From Streptomyces sp. NBC_01275 (GTDB lineage: Bacteria; Actinomycetota; Actinomycetes; Streptomycetales; Streptomycetaceae): a stretch of 64,000 nt of DNA. Positions 62,164 through 64,000 of the stretch are shown here, piece after piece. The notes under the pieces are model-generated. The model ran no database searches, was not told where the DNA came from, and saw nothing but the letters and a program-made list of their open reading frames with translations. The stretch is from positions 9,362,001 to 9,426,000 of the forward strand of contig NZ_JAPEOZ010000001.1 of the NCBI RefSeq assembly GCF_026340655.1, in the 5' to 3' direction. Made by a program: the position numbers and the translations under genes. How positions within the stretch are numbered: the stretch's first letter is position 1; every line of letters starts with the position of its first letter.

Positions 62164-62710
62164 CGGGTCGCGCCCGGTTGTGTACGGCGTCGGCGCGCAT
62201 CGGCCGGCCGGTCTGTGCGCATCGTCCGCCCGCCGCGGCCATTCCCGGCAGCGGGAGTCGGGCCGGCGCGGCGGAGCTCATGGCCTGCGGCTTCACGCGG
62301 GGCGTAGCGCCTGCGGCTTCACGCGGGGCGTAGCGCCTCCAGTTGCTGCGCGAACGGTACGACGGCGACGTCATCCGCCGTCGTCCGGGCGGCGGAACCC
62401 GCCCGCCCGCGCATCAGCCCGGCCAGCTCGCCGGCCGCGCGCACGATCCGGTGGGGGAGCGTGTCGGTGAGGGGGTCGCCGTTGCCGCCCCAGTCCTCGG
62501 AGGCCGCGTACTCGGCGACGCCGGTGAGCTGACCCTCACGTTCTCCTTCCGCATCGTCGTCGACGGAGTGGAGGCGGGCGGCGCCGAGGGGAGGGAGTTC
62601 GCCGCGCACATGGAGGCCGACTACCTCGACGCGGTGTGGACGACGCTTGAGGCCGTACGGGACCGGGTCGCCGGCGCCACCACCGGAATCTCGGCCTGAG
62701 GGAGCCTGCC
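62164..62710. other. Gene-poor stretch with coding remnants
   Basis: No complete gene. One plus-strand frame ending at 62699 has a protein-like piece (FSFRIVVDGVEAGGAEGREF, MEADYLDAVWTTLEAVRDRV). A minus-strand frame (62319-62609) has another (EYAASEDWGGNGDPLTDTLP, HRIVRAAGELAGLMRGRAG). Neither could be assigned to a family, and they overlap, so at most one is real. A tandem repeat lies at 62285-62336. Confidence 0.4.
62285..62336. repeat. 26-bp perfect tandem duplication
   Basis: Two head-to-tail copies, 62285-62310 and 62311-62336, each beginning CTGCGGCTTCACGCGG and ending GGCGTAGCGC. A simple replication-slippage duplication in non-coding DNA is the likeliest explanation. Confidence 0.85.
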
Positions 62711-63070
62711 ATGCCCACAGAGTTCGCCGCCAAGGTGTTCGCCCTGGTCGACGCCACCGATGCCGCCGGCTTCAGTCGGCTGTTCACCCCGCAGGGCCGT
62801 ATGCGCTTCGGGAACAACGAGCCGATGGTGGGCCCCGAGGAGATAGCGGCCGGAGTCGGTGGCTTCTTCGGCACCGTCAAGGGGCCGCGGCACACCGTAG
62901 TCCGTGAGTGGTACGCCGGTGCGGACGCCGTCATCGAGGAACTGGTCGACTACTACCGGCTGGACGGAGAAACGGTCACCATCCCGGCCGCCACCCTGTG
63001 GCACGTCGACGAGACCGGCCTCATCGACGACTTCCGCGTCTACTTCGACCTCGCTCCGCTCTTCTCCTGA
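62711..63070 (+). CDS. SnoaL-like / NTF2-fold protein
   Basis: 119 aa. It is a small cone-shaped-fold protein: FALVDATDAAGFSRLFTPQG, RMRFGNNEPMVGPEEIAAGV, HTVVREWYAGADAVIEELVD, YYRLDGETVTIPAATLWHVD and IDDFRVYFDLAPLF. The family includes polyketide cyclases, isomerases and epoxide hydrolases as well as binding proteins, so the function cannot be given. ATG seven bases after GGGAG. Confidence 0.85.
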   Translation: MPTEFAAKVFALVDATDAAGFSRLFTPQGRMRFGNNEPMVGPEEIAAGVGGFFGTVKGPRHTVVREWYAGADAVIEELVDYYRLDGETVTIPAATLWHVDETGLIDDFRVYFDLAPLFS

Positions 63071-63162
63071 GCGCTTGGACGCTTGGACGCTTGGTTGCTT
63101 CGCGTGCTTCGGTGCTGTGCGCGCTCGGCTGCTTTGCATACTTGAGCCGTTGAACTGTCGAC

Positions 63163-63279
63163 GTATCCGAAGGTGGATACAGTCTCGGATCCGCCCGGGC
63201 TCGGGCGATGGCCTGTCGGCGGGTCATCGCCGGGTCCGGGCTTCTGCGCACCCATATTGGATACACCTCTTGGGTACAC
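63163..63279. promoter_or_regulatory. GGATAC-type repeats before the GntR gene
   Basis: GTATCCGAAGGTGGATAC (63163-63180) is an inverted repeat with six-base arms. TTGGATACAC (63257-63266) and TTGGGTACAC (63270-63279) are direct repeats of the same element, ending eight bases before the GTG start. They are likely operators for the GntR protein that follows. Confidence 0.55.
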
Positions 63280-63286
63280 TCCCGGC

Positions 63287-64000
63287 GTGAGCAGGAATAC
63301 GAGCGAATCGTCGGAAGAGCCGGAACCAGGCGGGCCCGTGAGCGTGGTCGACGGTACTCCGGCACCCGGCGCGGGTCCCGAGGCGGCCCCGGGCGGACGC
63401 CGGATGGCTCTCGACGTGCACAGCCGACTGCGGGGGATGATCCTCAGCGGCGAACTGCCGCCGGGCTCGGCGCTGCTCCAGGCGGAGATGGCCCGAAAAC
63501 TGGGCGTCAGCCGGACTCCGATGCGCGAGGCGTTCCGGCTCCTGCAGGAAGAGGGCCTCATCGATGCCCGGCCCGACCAGCGGGCCCGTGTACGCGCGGT
63601 GGACCCCCAGGACCTGGACGGGGTGTACGGAGCCCGCATCATGCTGGAGGCTCTGGCCGTGACGACGACGGCGAAGACGCTCACCGGCGAGGACCTCGAC
63701 CGCATGAGCGAGCTGCTGGAGCGGATGAAGGCCCTCGCGGACGAGGAGAAGCCGGACGAGTGGTATGCCGCGCACCGCGAGTTCCACGGCGTGGCCACCC
63801 AGGCCGTCGGGCCGCAGCTGCGGCGCACGCTCTCCTCGCACGCCGAGCACAGCGAGCGCTACATCCGTCTTGCCCAGCTGGGTGTACCGGGGTCCCGGGC
63901 GCGGGCGCACAAGGAGCACGAGGCGCTGCTGGCGGCACTGAAGGCGAACGACGCGGCCGAGGCCGCCAGAGTGGTCGCCGGTCACCTGGCGCGCACCGCC
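63287..64000 (+). CDS. GntR/FadR-family regulator (partial, runs off the window)
   Basis: 238 codons to the end of the window with no stop. A disordered N-terminus of about 37 residues (TSESSEEPEPGGPVSVVDGT) is followed by the winged helix RLRGMILSGELPPGSALLQA, EMARKLGVSRTPMREAFRLL, QEEGLIDARPDQRARVRAVD. The FCD effector domain follows, with EWYAAHREFHGVATQAVGPQ and HKEHEALLAALKANDAAEAA. GTG start at 63287. The target genes lie beyond the window. Confidence 0.88.
   Translation, partial: MSRNTSESSEEPEPGGPVSVVDGTPAPGAGPEAAPGGRRMALDVHSRLRGMILSGELPPGSALLQAEMARKLGVSRTPMREAFRLLQEEGLIDARPDQRARVRAVDPQDLDGVYGARIMLEALAVTTTAKTLTGEDLDRMSELLERMKALADEEKPDEWYAAHREFHGVATQAVGPQLRRTLSSHAEHSERYIRLAQLGVPGSRARAHKEHEALLAALKANDAAEAARVVAGHLARTA

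Overview
The window looks like a Streptomyces chromosome arm. It is very GC-rich, codons end mostly in G or C, GTG and TTG starts are common, and the gene families are typical of the genus: universal stress proteins, a CGNR zinc-finger protein, an ECF42-type sigma factor with a YCII partner, an ABC sugar importer without its own ATPase, and a DUF6243-like peptide. No rRNA, tRNA or CRISPR array was seen.

Layout. 1-5.1 kb is a dormancy/stress block: a universal stress protein tail, a kinase-fold/P-loop ATPase, a phosphofructokinase with pyrophosphate-type residues, a second universal stress protein, a CBS-domain relic and a cyclic-nucleotide-binding protein. 5.4-18.6 kb is the most striking part: a tetrahydrofolate (THF)-dependent demethylation and one-carbon cluster. 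It holds three GcvT/LigM-like methyltransferases, folP, metF, purU, folD and a pabB-type gene, closed by a LacI-type regulator. Seven copies of a 14-bp palindrome lie in front of the regulator gene and of three target units, which suggests one private regulon. The third methyltransferase is divergent from a MarR gene and has its own inverted repeat. 19.4-24.1 kb follows with an AraC regulator, a fused maleylacetate reductase-hydroxyquinol 1,2-dioxygenase and an FAD phenol hydroxylase. Together these suggest a route in which methoxylated aromatics are demethylated onto THF, hydroxylated to hydroxyquinol and cleaved to 3-oxoadipate, while the methyl group is oxidised to formate and THF is released. 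The substrate is inferred, not shown.

24.1-26.5 kb is decayed DNA (MFS and old-yellow-enzyme relics) around an HxlR regulator. 26.5-32.5 kb carries an acyl-CoA ligase/SDR/hydrolase operon and an SDR divergent from an XRE/MmyB-type regulator. 32.5-35.0 kb is a pile-up of mobile elements: an IS5-type transposase with a canonical -1 slippery site, a second frameshifted transposase, and the tail of a tyrosine-recombinase transposon. 35.3-51.1 kb is a glycan/fructan cluster: secreted levanase, two LacI regulators, sugar-binding lipoprotein, two permeases, GH3, intracellular GH32 and secreted GH30.

51.1-53.0 kb is again scarred DNA (phosphotransferase, HTH and PIG-L relics) around a small conserved gene with a very strong terminator. 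53.0-57.3 kb is an aspartate/dicarboxylate module: GntR regulator, Asp/Glu racemase, DAACS symporter and divergent aspartase. 57.3-58.95 kb is an SDR-like gene and a TetR gene sharing a near-palindromic operator. 59-63.1 kb holds a TPR-like protein, the CGNR protein, the YCII/ECF42 pair and a SnoaL-like protein. The window ends inside a GntR gene.
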